DNA from: Olsenella sp. KGMB02461
GTDB lineage: Bacteria; Actinomycetota; Coriobacteriia; Coriobacteriales; Atopobiaceae
Reading direction: 5' to 3'
Assembly (NCBI RefSeq): GCF_012584445.1
Contig: NZ_JABAHI010000008.1
Span: 310,001 to 374,000 of the forward strand
Length of the DNA stretch: 64,000 bases
Shown: positions 63,425 to 64,000 of the stretch, one piece after another
How the letters are laid out: the number at the start of each line of letters is the position of its first letter
Position numbering within the stretch: the first letter of the stretch is position 1
Program-made: the position numbers and the translations under genes
The notes under the pieces: generated by a model
The model's input: only the letters and a program-made list of their open reading frames with translations
Database searches by the model: none
Told to the model about the DNA's origin: nothing

Positions 63425-64000
63425 TTAAGACTCCTGGTCGTCCTCATCGTTCTCATCGAGAGTCTCCACGACCTCGACAACTTCCTGACCCACCTTGGTC
63501 TTCTCGTCTGCCAGCAGGTGGTTGAGCGCGGCGTAGAAGCGCTCGATGGTAGATCGGTTGGCCAAGCCGTTGGAAGCGGCAGTGGCAGAGCCGCAGGCAG
63601 AGGCAAAGTTCAAAGCCTCCCCGTAGCTCATGCCGCGATCCAGAGCGGCCAAAAAGCCAGCAACCATTGAGTCGCCAGCACCGGTAGCATTGACCAGACG
63701 GCAAGGCGGGACCTTGGTGGTGTGCTCGTTGCCCTCAGCATCTACCAAAGCAGCGCCGTAACCGCCACAGGACACCAGCACGTTTTGAGCGCCCTGCTCG
63801 TGGAGCTTGCGAGCGTAGGGCAACACTTCTTCCGGAGTCTCGGGATTGGCGCCAAAAATGCGGCCCACCTCGTGGTTGTTGGGCTTGATGAAGAAGGGGT
63901 GCGCTGCCAGCGCGTTCATGAGCAGGTTGCCGGGAGCGTCCACCACGAAGCGGATGCCGCGGTTCTCGAAGCGGCTCATCATGATGTCGTACATATCCTC
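63425..64000 (-). CDS. fruK: 1-phosphofructokinase (FruK/PfkB family), C-terminal part
   Basis: 191 visible codons of a PfkB-family sugar kinase that runs off the right edge. The frame is open at 64000, and an internal ATG at 63994 is not the start. FFIKPNNHEVGRIFG and the PfkB signature 2 VNATGAGDSMVAGFLAALD with catalytic Asp are present. Neighbouring ptsH and ptsI make fructose-1-phosphate the likely substrate; tagatose-6-phosphate kinase is the alternative. An acidic tail (ETLDENDEDDQES) ends the protein. Confidence 0.85.
   Translation of the reverse strand, partial: EDMYDIMMSRFENRGIRFVVDAPGNLLMNALAAHPFFIKPNNHEVGRIFGANPETPEEVLPYARKLHEQGAQNVLVSCGGYGAALVDAEGNEHTTKVPPCRLVNATGAGDSMVAGFLAALDRGMSYGEALNFASACGSATAASNGLANRSTIERFYAALNHLLADEKTKVGQEVVEVVETLDENDEDDQES

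Overview
The window is a gene-dense stretch of a moderately GC-rich bacterial chromosome. Several traits together suggest an anaerobic, host-associated actinobacterium of class Coriobacteriia, probably Atopobiaceae (Olsenella/Atopobium-like). These are the oligopeptide and branched-chain amino-acid uptake systems, several intracellular peptidases, catabolic-type glutamate dehydrogenase, PTS sugar uptake, Actinobacteria-style long disordered N-termini on MurJ and a lytic transglycosylase, and twin-arginine lipoprotein signals on all four solute-binding proteins. This placement is an inference from gene content, not a database result.

Layout. 1-5650: histidine operon on the minus strand (hisZG fusion, hisD, hisC, hisB, hisH, start of hisA) behind two palindromic operators. 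5.8-11 kb: livJHMGF branched-chain amino-acid ABC transporter. 11.2-18.2 kb: murJ, a YbaK-type deacylase, uvrA, and a family-3 solute-binding lipoprotein, all on the minus strand. 18.4-23.4 kb: plus-strand block with an SDR reductase, an Mrp/ApbC ATPase and two flavoproteins. 23.4-31.1 kb: minus-strand housekeeping (orphan Gat-type PTS IIB, uvrB, lytic transglycosylase, coaE, M42 peptidase, pepT). 31.4-39 kb: a solitary oligopeptide-binding protein facing a complete oppABCDF operon. 39.3-40.5 kb: rpsA. 40.8-47.3 kb: a LacI regulator and a lactose/cellobiose-class PTS operon with a GH4 6-phospho-glycosidase, a MupG/DUF871 protein, a DUF3284 protein and a small membrane protein. Matching palindromes lie at both promoters. 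47.5-54.7 kb: rnhA, an ABC exporter, an M18 aminopeptidase, clpX, clpP and tig.

54.9-56.8 kb is the accessory part. It is a fragment of a prophage head module lying against the 3' side of tRNA-Leu. It holds the decapitated C-terminal end of a MuF-type minor head protein fused to a domain with a JAB/JAMM-like signature, a 63-codon downstream gene closed by a strong terminator, a 73-codon unknown gene, and a broken scaffold-like N-terminus. A 20-bp repeat precedes the last two. This resembles the MuF polymorphic toxins deployed by temperate phages and is the most interesting locus here.

57-64 kb: gdhA, tRNA-Pro, tRNA-Gly, a diacylglycerol-kinase-family lipid kinase, a lone polyprenyl-phosphate sugar transferase behind an AT-rich upstream region, and ptsI, ptsH and the 3' part of fruK.

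A second window-wide signal is the 12-mer GGGTTTCTCGGC (reverse complement GCCGAGAAACCC). It occurs six times exactly, five of them intergenic, with further near-copies, mostly just downstream of genes and often touching terminator hairpins.
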